Positions 9,916 to 18,416 of a stretch of 64,000 bases of DNA are shown piece by piece; position 1 is the stretch's first letter, and each line of letters starts with the position of its first letter. The stretch lies in IMG/VR virus record IMGVR_UViG_3300024352_000020, positions 30,519 through 94,518 of that record; one strand, written 5' to 3'. A model generated the notes under the pieces. It was not told the DNA's origin and did not search any database. It saw nothing but the letters and a program-made list of their open reading frames with translations. Position numbers and translations under genes: made by a program. Source of the DNA: a virus.

Positions 9916-10563
9916 TTAGTCGCCAAAAGGTGGAACAATTATCATATTTGCCACCAATAGCGTTAATACATGACCATTATATAAAGTGGCTTTAACTTCA
10001 TAAGACCAACGACCAGCACCTATAATAGCAAGTTCAGCAGAAGAAAGTTCTAGTCTAAGAACAGTATCATTTATAATAGTGAAGTTTTTAGTAAATGTTT
10101 CTTTGCCAGCAATAATAAACTGAACAATAGCACCTGATAAAGTAGGCCATTGAGAAGATGTTAAATCTATAGACCTTCCTTCAGCAGCAAAATAATCATC
10201 TATTAATCTTAACTCTATTGGTTCTGTTATGTCTGCTGGAACAGGACTCTGTTGGGTTATAACAGAAACACCACCAGCACCAGCCCTAGTACTTACTTTG
10301 ACATCTACATATTCTAATTCTTCTGGATTTATAGCTAAAAAACCAATTATTTCAGTTCCAGATTTAAACTTAACGCCACCTCTAAAGTTTTGTGGATAAG
10401 CTGAATATGTCCATAAATAATTACCATTTCCTATTTCAACAAAACCTATTGATATAGGTAATGTTATATCTGTTCCATTAGTATCTACTAAAGTGGCTGT
10501 TAAATTAGTCAAGCCAATATATCTTTTGCCTAAATCTAAAGATATAGAAGCTTGATAAGACAT
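9916..10563 (-). CDS. Virion protein with two Ig-like/baseplate-like domains
   Basis: 215 residues. An N-terminal domain (GLTNLTATLVDTNGTDITLP, GNGNYLWTYSAYP) is followed by a linker and a second domain ending in AGRWSYEVKATLYNGHVL, shared with the smaller downstream gene. The ATG overlaps the stop of the 53-residue gene before it in TTTAATG, indicating coupling. The layout of repeated beta-sandwich domains fits a fibre-anchoring or baseplate-periphery protein. The family was not recognised. Confidence 0.65.
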   Translation of the reverse strand: MSYQASISLDLGKRYIGLTNLTATLVDTNGTDITLPISIGFVEIGNGNYLWTYSAYPQNFRGGVKFKSGTEIIGFLAINPEELEYVDVKVSTRAGAGGVSVITQQSPVPADITEPIELRLIDDYFAAEGRSIDLTSSQWPTLSGAIVQFIIAGKETFTKNFTIINDTVLRLELSSAELAIIGAGRWSYEVKATLYNGHVLTLLVANMIIVPPFGD

Positions 10564-10724
10564 TAAACAACCTCATAATTTATTTTTTGTTCTGATTCAC
10601 TTGAAATAGTAGAATCAGAATACACATGACCAAATACAATATATTCATTAAGCATTAAGCTTTCTGAAATTTGTACAATGCCACTGTTTGCTAAAATCTC
10701 AAAATTAACTTCTTGCTGGCTCAT
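10563..10724 (-). CDS. 53-residue protein, unknown
   Basis: A short frame (starts MSQQEVNFEILANSGIV) whose ATG lies inside the end of the preceding gene and whose stop shares a base with the next ATG. This chained spacing is usual in this operon and is the main support. It has no membrane segment or Cys. Function unknown. Confidence 0.6.
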   Translation of the reverse strand: MSQQEVNFEILANSGIVQISESLMLNEYIVFGHVYSDSTISSESEQKINYEVV

Positions 10725-10995
10725 TTTCTTCCCTTATTTGTCTTTTTAAAGCTTGTATCTCTCTTGTATTTAAAAGAACTTGATTAAGAATTTCAAGGCT
10801 TTTATTCTGAGTATTTACTACAGTTTCTATTCCAGCTTCAAGTTTATCTAAAAACTCCAAATGCCTTTCCTGCATTGGTAAAATAACTTTTTCACCCAAC
10901 CACATGCCTGATTTATATGCACACCATACAAAAAACACTAAAAATGAGAAAGAAACGCCAAATCTTTCAACTAACTGAATAAATTGGTCGCTCAT
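10705..10995 (-). CDS. Small membrane protein with coiled-coil tail (holin-like candidate)
   Basis: 96 residues. Residues about 12-28 (FGVSFSFLVFFVWCAYKSG) form one membrane segment, followed by a long charged helix (QERHLEFLDKLEAGIETVVN... REIQALKRQI). A GAGGAT site precedes the ATG. This plan resembles UviB/BhlA-type small holins, but also membrane-anchored coiled coils of no lytic role. There is no endolysin gene next to it in this window, so the holin idea is weak. Confidence 0.6.
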   Translation of the reverse strand: MSDQFIQLVERFGVSFSFLVFFVWCAYKSGMWLGEKVILPMQERHLEFLDKLEAGIETVVNTQNKSLEILNQVLLNTREIQALKRQIREENEPARS

Positions 10996-11037
10996 TTGAT
11001 TATCCTCTTAAGAAGTTGTGCAAATTTATATACACCA

Positions 11038-11157
11038 TTATAGAATACCTTTATTTTTACCTATCTTATCAATTGCATATAAAAACATACCTACAGATTG
11101 AGCCACTTCTGGATCAGCAGCAGCTTCTGCATAAATATCATCTATATTTTTATACAC
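11038..11157 (-). CDS. 39-residue acidic peptide (GTG start)
   Basis: The GTG at 11157 lies within the last codons of the upstream gene (GGTGTATAA). The peptide reads as DDIYAEAAADPEVAQSVGMF followed by a basic end. Amphipathic helix composition and the overlapping start support it, but no clear Shine-Dalgarno was seen. Function unknown. Confidence 0.4.
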   Translation of the reverse strand: MYKNIDDIYAEAAADPEVAQSVGMFLYAIDKIGKNKGIL

Positions 11158-11662
11158 CGTCAATTTCTTCTATACTTGTGGCATTTTCAACAGCTTTTCT
11201 TCTACTTGCAAACACACTTGACAGTTGTGCCCTAGCAGAACCATACTGTAATAATAATTGTACCATTTCGTTTATAGAAGTAAAACTTATAGCTGTATTA
11301 TCTAAGGCTATAATTTGAGGTAGTGGCAAATTTAAAGCAGCAGCTTCTTTTGCAAGAGCGAATACGCCAGATATAAGAGCCACATCATTGGCTGATAAAC
11401 CAAGACTAAATCCTTGATTAGAATTCCAACCTTGAGCAATGGCAGCTTCCCATTCCTCATCAATCTTGGCCAATTTTTCAAGTTTCTTTTCTTGTAGTGG
11501 CCATTCACTAATAACTTGTTGTGCAGCTTGTTTTTGCTGGTCTGTGGAAATATCTGGGTCTTTATAAACTATTCCTATAAGTCCATCTTCTTGAAAATAA
11601 ACATTTTCAATAGGGCAAACTGCCATTACTTTTTCGTTCAAAATTTGCATATTGTTATTCAT
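11150..11662 (-). CDS. DUF4376-like fibre-associated protein
   Basis: 170 residues. The C-terminal two thirds show the DUF4376 pattern: helix with KLAKIDEEWEAAIAQGW, then FSLGLSANDVALISG, then a stretch ending IIALDNTAISFTSINEM, and a closing helix with SRRKAV. That domain is found in phage tail-fibre-assembly or short fibre proteins. It directly follows the giant fibre gene, 7 bases away, with AGGTGA before the ATG, so it may assist folding of that fibre. Assignment is by motif pattern only. Confidence 0.7.
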   Translation of the reverse strand: MNNNMQILNEKVMAVCPIENVYFQEDGLIGIVYKDPDISTDQQKQAAQQVISEWPLQEKKLEKLAKIDEEWEAAIAQGWNSNQGFSLGLSANDVALISGVFALAKEAAALNLPLPQIIALDNTAISFTSINEMVQLLLQYGSARAQLSSVFASRRKAVENATSIEEIDGV

Positions 11663-11669
11663 GTTTCAC

Positions 11670-14600
11670 CTAGCACCACAAAACAATTCCACAATTCACT
11701 CCATACCAATTTGCTGTTGATGATGCGTTTTGAATAGGGGTTACATAATGGTAACCAATACTGCTGGTATATCCATGTGTTGAAATAGTTCTTACAACAT
11801 ATCCTGAGATTTGCGAATCAGTATAAGCTGTTCCAAAAAATGATGTTGTAGAATCCAATCCGAAACCAGCTTGAGCAGTTGATCCGGCAGCACCGGTTCC
11901 AACAGCCAATACCCCAGTTATTAAAACTGGAGACTCATTAAGTCCATTAATAAAATTAAGTCTGGTAACGCTTGCTCCACCATTCCATTCTCTACTTGCA
12001 CCACTCCATGCAAAATTAAGTGAAAAAGCGGTAACAAAACCATGCCTTAAAATTCTGTTGTGATTGTTCCATAGGTAACGATTGGCAGCAGAATCTTCAG
12101 TTGTAGTTGCAGCAGTTGCCCTAAATGTTCCAAGATACCTTCTGCTTAAATCTGTTGTTTTTACATAAACACCATTTTGAAAAGATATTGCAGAACTTCT
12201 TGAAGAAGTAGTACCCCATGCTACTGGAGGGTCTAATGCTAATGTTCCAGAACTTAAATAACCAAATACATCATACAATGTTCCAGAAGATAATCCTGAA
12301 AGTGCTAATGTTTTTTCTGTGAAAGAACAATTTACCCAAGAAGAAGATGATGTGTTATATAAACTTATTTTATCACCATTATAAGGTGTGTAGTAGACAT
12401 TAGATGCTGATGTGACATCAGAAGTTGTTACTGGTGTACCAGATGTTAATGTCAATCTTCCACCTGAAAATAATCCTTGTACTTCCCAACTAGGTGCTGC
12501 TGTTCCGTTAGAACGCAAGACCTGACCAGATGTTCCAGCAGCAAGAAATGAAGTCGCTCCTGAACCTGTGTTGTAGGGAATCTGTCCTGCACCACCGCCA
12601 AGCAAATTGGTAATTCCGTTTGTCCAGCTTAAGTTTCCGCTACCATCTGTTTTTAAAACATAGTTGTTGGTTCCAGCAGTAGTAGGCAATGTTAATGTGT
12701 AATTGGTGGCTATAGTTGCTGGAGATTGCATGGCAACATAATTGCTGCTATCAGCGTCTGCAAATCTTATGTCTGTCTGTGCATTTAGGTAAAGATTTCC
12801 GGTGGCATCAAAATAACTGTATACAGTAGTTCCTAGATAATCTCTGAACTCTAGTAATGGGTATGTCTGACCACTTGCACCAAAAATTCCAAAAACACCA
12901 AATGCAGCATTATTGCTGTAAAGAGCTAATTGATCATAAGCTGATGAGCCATATGAAAAGGAGGAAGTAGCTGTAAAACCAGCAGAACCATCATTGTATT
13001 GAATATCTCCAGTAGAGCCAGCAGCACTTGCACCAGCAGCACTAGTCCAAGATAATGTTCCTGCACCATTAGTTGATAAAACTTGTCCAGATGTTCCATC
13101 GGCTGTTGGATAAGATAATCCAGCAGCAACAAGAGTACCAATAGTAGCTTGTCCAGCTATTCCAGCACCACCAGCAACAATTAATGATCCAGTACCAGTA
13201 GTTGTACTAGCAGTAGTATCATTGATAGTAGTAGCACCAGTTGGACCGATAGAAAACAGAGTTGCTGTTGTACTATCTTTTAATATAACTAAATTTCCAG
13301 TTTGTGATGCAACAGCATTTATCGTTAAAGTATTGTCTGTTGTTACAGTTTCAGTAATCGTTAATCCACTTAAAGTTCCAACACTAGTTATAGAACTAGT
13401 ATTCATCCAACTTGGTGCTGAAGTTCCATTGCTTTTTAAAATTTGACCACTTGTGCCAGCAGCAAGAAATGATGTAGCACCAGAGCCAGTATTATATGGA
13501 AGTTGTCCTGCACCACCGCCAGCAATATTTGTTGCAGATGTAGCATTACCGCTTAATGAAGCAGTTATAGTTCCAGCCGAAAAATTTCCCGAAGCATCTC
13601 TTTGTACTACATATGAAGCAGTATTTGTTGAACTGGAATTAATTCCTATTGTTCCAGTTGATGTAATAGTTCCACCAGTAATTGGCGAATTTGTGGCAAT
13701 CGAAGTTACTGTTCCATTACCTGTACCAGCACCGATAGAAGTTCTAAATGTAGATGCAGACTCTGCTGTAACAGTATTGTCTGCATTAACTTTTAAAAAT
13801 GTTACTGCTGAAGGATTTGTTAGCGTAAATAAATTACTTCCTACTGTTGTACCACCAAGACTAGTTCTTCCTGTAGCAGCTACTAAATTTGTTGAGCCAC
13901 CATCCCATTGACGGCGTTCAGAATATGCGGAATCCCAGTTGGTCTGACTTGCCGAAGTTGGTAGTGCATAGCCAGTATCCATCGCAATAGCGATTGTTCC
14001 ACTAGATGTAATCGGAGAATTTGTAACTTTCATTCCTGTTGGAACAGATACGCCAACAGATGTTACAGTTCCACCTGAAGATGGAGACGAGTTAGTAATT
14101 GTAAACGAAGGGTAAGTACCAGTAACCGATATGCCAGTTCCAGCAGTCAATGTTACAGTCTGATCTGGTGAACTATTGGTAATAGTGAAATTTGGATAAG
14201 TACCGGAAGTAGAAATTCCTGTTCCAGCAGTCAAAACAACAGTTTGATCTGGTGATGAATTAGTTATCACACCAGTCGTATTATTGTATGAAATACCAGT
14301 TCCAGCAGAAAGAGCGGACCTAGCCCTAGTATCTGTGTAATAAAGATTTGAGCCTTCACTTATACTAGATGTTGATCCAGCTACATTTTCCCAAACTTTA
14401 GAAGAACTATTGTATTGAATAATATCATTATCAGCTAAAGTTCCACTATTAATGCTGACATTATGTAATTCTTCTAACTCATAACCATTTTGTATATTTA
14501 CTAATATAGAACCTTGATTAACACTTACATTTACTACAGTTCCAATAAATACAGCATGATCTGGAGCAGTTGGTTTAGTAGTAGTTAAACCACCAGCAGT

Positions 14601-17600
14601 AGTTGGCGATAACCACAATGTATTTCCAGCAGAAAAGCTAGAAGTGTTTACATTTTCTAAAAGTCCTTGAGCTACAACAAAACCATCAGCATTATGATTT
14701 ATTGTTTCTGCAACAAGGGCATATGTTTTACTAGAATCAGTCTCTGTATTTGCTTGTGCTAATGCTACTGTTGGTGTGCTACCACTTGCACCGTTTACAT
14801 AAACAACTTGTTTTGGACTTAATGTAGATCCAGTAGAATTTTTAACTTTAGTTCTAAAATTTAATACTTCTTTAAATTCTAATTCACCAAAACCATCTGT
14901 GCTTAAAAACTGTCCACCTATTCCATCAGAAGGTGGTAATGTCCAAATTGTGTTTGCAGAAATTGAATCAGGAGCTTTAAATCCAACATAATTACTTCCA
15001 TTAGCCACCAACTCTAAAAAACGAAGTTCGCTAGTATTTCCAGCAGAAGAACCATATGGGGCGATGCTTATTTGACCAGAGCTATATGTGAATTCAGCAG
15101 TTCCATCAAATGATCCTGCGTTATTATATTGTAATTCTCCAGAACTTCCTCCTGGCGTAACAGTAGCTGGATCGCCTTGAAACCCTTGGTTACCCTGATC
15201 ACCTTGGAAACCCTGATTACCTTGGTCACCTTGGAACCCTTGGAACCCTTGGTCACCTTGGAAACCCTGATCACCTTGATCACCTTGGAACCCTTGGTTA
15301 CCCTGATCACCTTGGAAACCCTGATTACCTTGGTCACCTTGGAACCCTTGGAACCCTTGGTCACCTTGGAATCCTTGGTTACCTTGGTCACCTTGGTTAC
15401 CCTGATCGCCTTGAAACCCTTGGTTACCCTGATAACCTTGGAACCCTTGGTTACCTTGGTCACCTTGGAAACCCTGATTACCTTGGTCACCTTGGAAACC
15501 TTGATTACCTTGGTCACCTTGAAACCCTTGGTTACCCTGATCACCTTGGAATCCTTGGTTACCTTGGTCACCTTGGTCACCTTGGAAACCTTGACTACCT
15601 TGGTTACCTTGTAATCCTTGATTGCCTTGGAAACCTTGGTTACCAGTATCGCCTTTATCACCAGTTCTAGCGAAAGTTAATAAAACTTCATCTTGATCAG
15701 AAAAAGAACCACTACCAGAAAGATAAGAAACATCTATATCAAAATAACTTGGACTAGAATCAGATAAAGAATTTATTGCGTATATAGCAAAAACATTTGG
15801 TGAAAACTTTTTAGATATCTTTACATGACCTTTAATAGTACTTGTTGAATCATCTATTGTATTTAAATAGATAGACAAATCTATATTTGCATTGTTTGGA
15901 TTATCATCAATTAATAAATGTGTTGCAGAAGAAATATCAGAATTATTAAATCTTATATAATTATCGCCTGGATCGCTTATAGATGTATTTAATCCATCAA
16001 ATTTATACTCAACAGTTACACCGCCGAAATTTCCATCATTACCTTGTGAGCCTTGCGATCCTTGAATTCCTTGTAAACCTTGTAATCCCTGATTACCCTG
16101 TAAGCCTTGAGTGCCTTGATAACCTTGAGATCCACGATCAACAATCATATCCCAAAAATATTCTTCTGGTGCATTTCCAGCAGAACCAATCGTAATCATC
16201 ATTACCCATAATTGGCCGTTATAGGAAACTGCATCTCCAGCATTATAAACTATGCCACTATTATAAGTACCAACATAATTAAATGGTTGTGATCCTTGAT
16301 AACCTTGATTGCCTTGGTAACCTTGAAAACCTTGATCACCCTGAAAACCTTGTTCGCCTTGATAGCCTTGAAACCCTTGGTTACCTTGATCACCCTTGCT
16401 TAATACTAAATCCCAATTGCCTGGATAAGCAGGAGGAATGTATCCTGCTGCACCAATGTAATTACTCATTACATAAAGAGAACCATCATAAGTTACTGCT
16501 TGACCAACAGAATATGTGACTCCATTATTATAAGCACCAAGATAATTAAAAGGTTGAGAACCTTGATCGCCTTGGAACCCTTGGTTACCCTGATCACCTT
16601 GGAACCCTTGATTACCTTGGTCACCTTGAAAACCTTGGTTACCCTGATCACCTTGGAACCCTTGATTACCTTGGTCACCTTGAGAACCTTGGTTACCCTG
16701 ATCACCTTGGAACCCTTGGTTGCCTTGGTCACCTTGAGAACCTTGGTTACCTTGATCACCTTGGAACCCTTGATTACCTTGGTTACCTTGGAACCCTTGG
16801 TTGCCTTGGTTACCTTGAAAACCTTGTCTACCTTGAAAACCTTGGAACCCTTGGTTGCCTTGGTTACCTTGAAAACCTTGTCTACCTTGAAAACCTTGAA
16901 AACCCTGTATACCTTGAAAACCCTGCGGTCCTTGATTACCAGCATTATTTGGTTCAAAAATAGTATGTATAATTCCATTACTGTCTAAAACAAAACCTTT
17001 CTTATCTACAACATTTATAGCAAATTCATTTATTTGCATATCGCCAGAATTTGGTATAGATCCAGCTATGTAAGATCTTTTTGGTTTTATTGCTATATAA
17101 GGATCTTGTGTTGTATGCGTAGGTGCTACTGTTGTAGTAGTAGTCGTTGTAGTTGTGGTTGTGGTCGTAGTAGTTGTAGTTGTAGTAGATTGATTATATG
17201 CAGTTATTGATACATTAAAATTAACATTACTAATCCAAGAACTTGAATAAAAATCAAAATAAAAAGTAGATCCAGTAGGAACAACAAAACTTTCATTAAA
17301 ACTTAAATTTATTGGATATACATATGGTTCTGGAGGTTGACTAAAATTTGTATATGTACTATCTGAAATTGGATAATTAAAACTACCTTTATAAACTAAA
17401 CCACTACCAGATATATTTAATGTTACGAATGGTGGATATGCATCTCCTGTTTCTGGATCATAAGAAAGTATCTCTATAGTTACATTTGAAGATGGCGTTA
17501 TTGGAGGTTCAAGTGGAGAATGAATTGGACCTGGTCCAGATGGAGAAAGAACCATAGAAAATGAATCAGAACTAGCATATGGCCAATCTGTACTTGGACC

Positions 17601-18416
17601 ACCAATAGAACTAAATGATGTTTGATAATTTAAATAAGATCTAAACTTAACAACAGATTGTTGAGGTGATTGCGTTGTAGTTGTGGTTGTTGTAGTAGGA
17701 TTTGGATTGATATAGCAATCAAGTTTTGCAAATTGATCACCGCTAAATGTAATTAATTCAGTTATTATATATGTTCCACTTATATCTCCAAAACCACCAC
17801 TTAAAATAATAAAATCATTAAATGATAATATATCTCCAACTTGTAAATCATAAGTAGTCCATGTAGAACCATTAAAAAAATTAATTGCCGGACCAACACC
17901 AACCATACTAGCTGTCAAAAGTTGATAAGGGCCACCAGTAAAATAAAATCCGTTATTTGAAGTTATTGAAGCTCCACTAGGGGTATTACTAGCAGAAGAG
18001 CTTGAAACATCTATGCTCCAATTGGCAAAACAATCTCCTGAGTTATCTGGAACAAAATAAAAACTACCACTAGAACCCACTTCAATTCCATTAGCAATAA
18101 TTGAAATTTGTGATCCAGCATCAATATATATAGGAAAAGAAAAAGAAAAAACATGAGGAAGCATTGAAGCTGTTTCATTAATATAATCTATAGTTCCATT
18201 AGGACCATAGACTCTTAATATTAAAGAAGCACCAGTAAATTGAGCAAAAGCTGAGTATTGGGCTAATAAATAACCAGACTCTGATGCATTAAAAGAAAAT
18301 ACAAAATAACCTGGATTTGGTTGATTGTTTGCCTGATAAACTAAATATGGATCTTGATATGTTCCAGAGCCTGTATATGTAGCATTTATTATAGATTGAT
18401 CGATTGTAAATGACAC
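11670..18416 (-). CDS. Giant collagen-like, poly-Thr tail fibre
   Basis: About 2,248 residues. I place the start at the GTG at 18416 (GGAGG eight bases upstream, one base shared with the previous TAG); an in-frame TTG two codons earlier is possible. Order: N-terminal beta domains with short and long Thr runs (residues about 240 and 410-430), collagen block (about 495-625), two CBM5/12-like modules (SQPFNYxGxYN... near 625 and 715), a beta domain, the largest collagen block (about 920-1080, GNQGFQGDQ units), then a long Ser/Thr/Gly-rich fibre region with repeated NITNSSPDQTV-like and SGATSFLAAGTSGQ units. The C-terminal head begins near LWNNHNRILRHGF and ends in GIVLWC. Likely the main host-recognition fibre. 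Confidence 0.85.
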   Translation of the reverse strand: MSFTIDQSIINATYTGSGTYQDPYLVYQANNQPNPGYFVFSFNASESGYLLAQYSAFAQFTGASLILRVYGPNGTIDYINETASMLPHVFSFSFPIYIDAGSQISIIANGIEVGSSGSFYFVPDNSGDCFANWSIDVSSSSASNTPSGASITSNNGFYFTGGPYQLLTASMVGVGPAINFFNGSTWTTYDLQVGDILSFNDFIILSGGFGDISGTYIITELITFSGDQFAKLDCYINPNPTTTTTTTTQSPQQSVVKFRSYLNYQTSFSSIGGPSTDWPYASSDSFSMVLSPSGPGPIHSPLEPPITPSSNVTIEILSYDPETGDAYPPFVTLNISGSGLVYKGSFNYPISDSTYTNFSQPPEPYVYPINLSFNESFVVPTGSTFYFDFYSSSWISNVNFNVSITAYNQSTTTTTTTTTTTTTTTTTTTVAPTHTTQDPYIAIKPKRSYIAGSIPNSGDMQINEFAINVVDKKGFVLDSNGIIHTIFEPNNAGNQGPQGFQGIQGFQGFQGRQGFQGNQGNQGFQGFQGRQGFQGNQGNQGFQGNQGNQGFQGDQGNQGSQGDQGNQGFQGDQGNQGSQGDQGNQGFQGDQGNQGFQGDQGNQGFQGDQGNQGFQGDQGSQPFNYLGAYNNGVTYSVGQAVTYDGSLYVMSNYIGAAGYIPPAYPGNWDLVLSKGDQGNQGFQGYQGEQGFQGDQGFQGYQGNQGYQGSQPFNYVGTYNSGIVYNAGDAVSYNGQLWVMMITIGSAGNAPEEYFWDMIVDRGSQGYQGTQGLQGNQGLQGLQGIQGSQGSQGNDGNFGGVTVEYKFDGLNTSISDPGDNYIRFNNSDISSATHLLIDDNPNNANIDLSIYLNTIDDSTSTIKGHVKISKKFSPNVFAIYAINSLSDSSPSYFDIDVSYLSGSGSFSDQDEVLLTFARTGDKGDTGNQGFQGNQGLQGNQGSQGFQGDQGDQGNQGFQGDQGNQGFQGDQGNQGFQGDQGNQGFQGDQGNQGFQGYQGNQGFQGDQGNQGDQGNQGFQGDQGFQGFQGDQGNQGFQGDQGNQGFQGDQGDQGFQGDQGFQGFQGDQGNQGFQGDQGNQGFQGDPATVTPGGSSGELQYNNAGSFDGTAEFTYSSGQISIAPYGSSAGNTSELRFLELVANGSNYVGFKAPDSISANTIWTLPPSDGIGGQFLSTDGFGELEFKEVLNFRTKVKNSTGSTLSPKQVVYVNGASGSTPTVALAQANTETDSSKTYALVAETINHNADGFVVAQGLLENVNTSSFSAGNTLWLSPTTAGGLTTTKPTAPDHAVFIGTVVNVSVNQGSILVNIQNGYELEELHNVSINSGTLADNDIIQYNSSSKVWENVAGSTSSISEGSNLYYTDTRARSALSAGTGISYNNTTGVITNSSPDQTVVLTAGTGISTSGTYPNFTITNSSPDQTVTLTAGTGISVTGTYPSFTITNSSPSSGGTVTSVGVSVPTGMKVTNSPITSSGTIAIAMDTGYALPTSASQTNWDSAYSERRQWDGGSTNLVAATGRTSLGGTTVGSNLFTLTNPSAVTFLKVNADNTVTAESASTFRTSIGAGTGNGTVTSIATNSPITGGTITSTGTIGINSSSTNTASYVVQRDASGNFSAGTITASLSGNATSATNIAGGGAGQLPYNTGSGATSFLAAGTSGQILKSNGTSAPSWMNTSSITSVGTLSGLTITETVTTDNTLTINAVASQTGNLVILKDSTTATLFSIGPTGATTINDTTASTTTGTGSLIVAGGAGIAGQATIGTLVAAGLSYPTADGTSGQVLSTNGAGTLSWTSAAGASAAGSTGDIQYNDGSAGFTATSSFSYGSSAYDQLALYSNNAAFGVFGIFGASGQTYPLLEFRDYLGTTVYSYFDATGNLYLNAQTDIRFADADSSNYVAMQSPATIATNYTLTLPTTAGTNNYVLKTDGSGNLSWTNGITNLLGGGAGQIPYNTGSGATSFLAAGTSGQVLRSNGTAAPSWEVQGLFSGGRLTLTSGTPVTTSDVTSASNVYYTPYNGDKISLYNTSSSSWVNCSFTEKTLALSGLSSGTLYDVFGYLSSGTLALDPPVAWGTTSSRSSAISFQNGVYVKTTDLSRRYLGTFRATAATTTEDSAANRYLWNNHNRILRHGFVTAFSLNFAWSGASREWNGGASVTRLNFINGLNESPVLITGVLAVGTGAAGSTAQAGFGLDSTTSFFGTAYTDSQISGYVVRTISTHGYTSSIGYHYVTPIQNASSTANWYGVNCGIVLWC
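15165..15655 (-). repeat. GNQGFQGDQ-type collagen repeats
   Basis: Highly uniform 9- and 18-base units coding Gly-Asn-Gln, Gly-Phe-Gln and Gly-Asp-Gln. DNA identity between units is higher than protein need would demand, suggesting recent expansion. Confidence 0.85.
16545..16935 (-). repeat. GDQGNQGFQ-type collagen repeats
   Basis: A second uniform block in the same gene, using the same three triplets as the 15.2-15.6 kb block, so the two were probably made by duplication. Confidence 0.85.
17127..17192 (-). repeat. Poly-threonine coding repeat
   Basis: ACN codons repeat about 22 times on the minus strand between two beta domains of the giant fibre. It is a simple-sequence tract, like those in the gene running off the left edge. 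Confidence 0.85.

Noticed and set aside
15068-16988. Long frames on both strands (up to about 200 codons) rich in VTKV or TLVTLE
   Set aside because: Same cause: the collagen repeats of the giant fibre keep all frames open.
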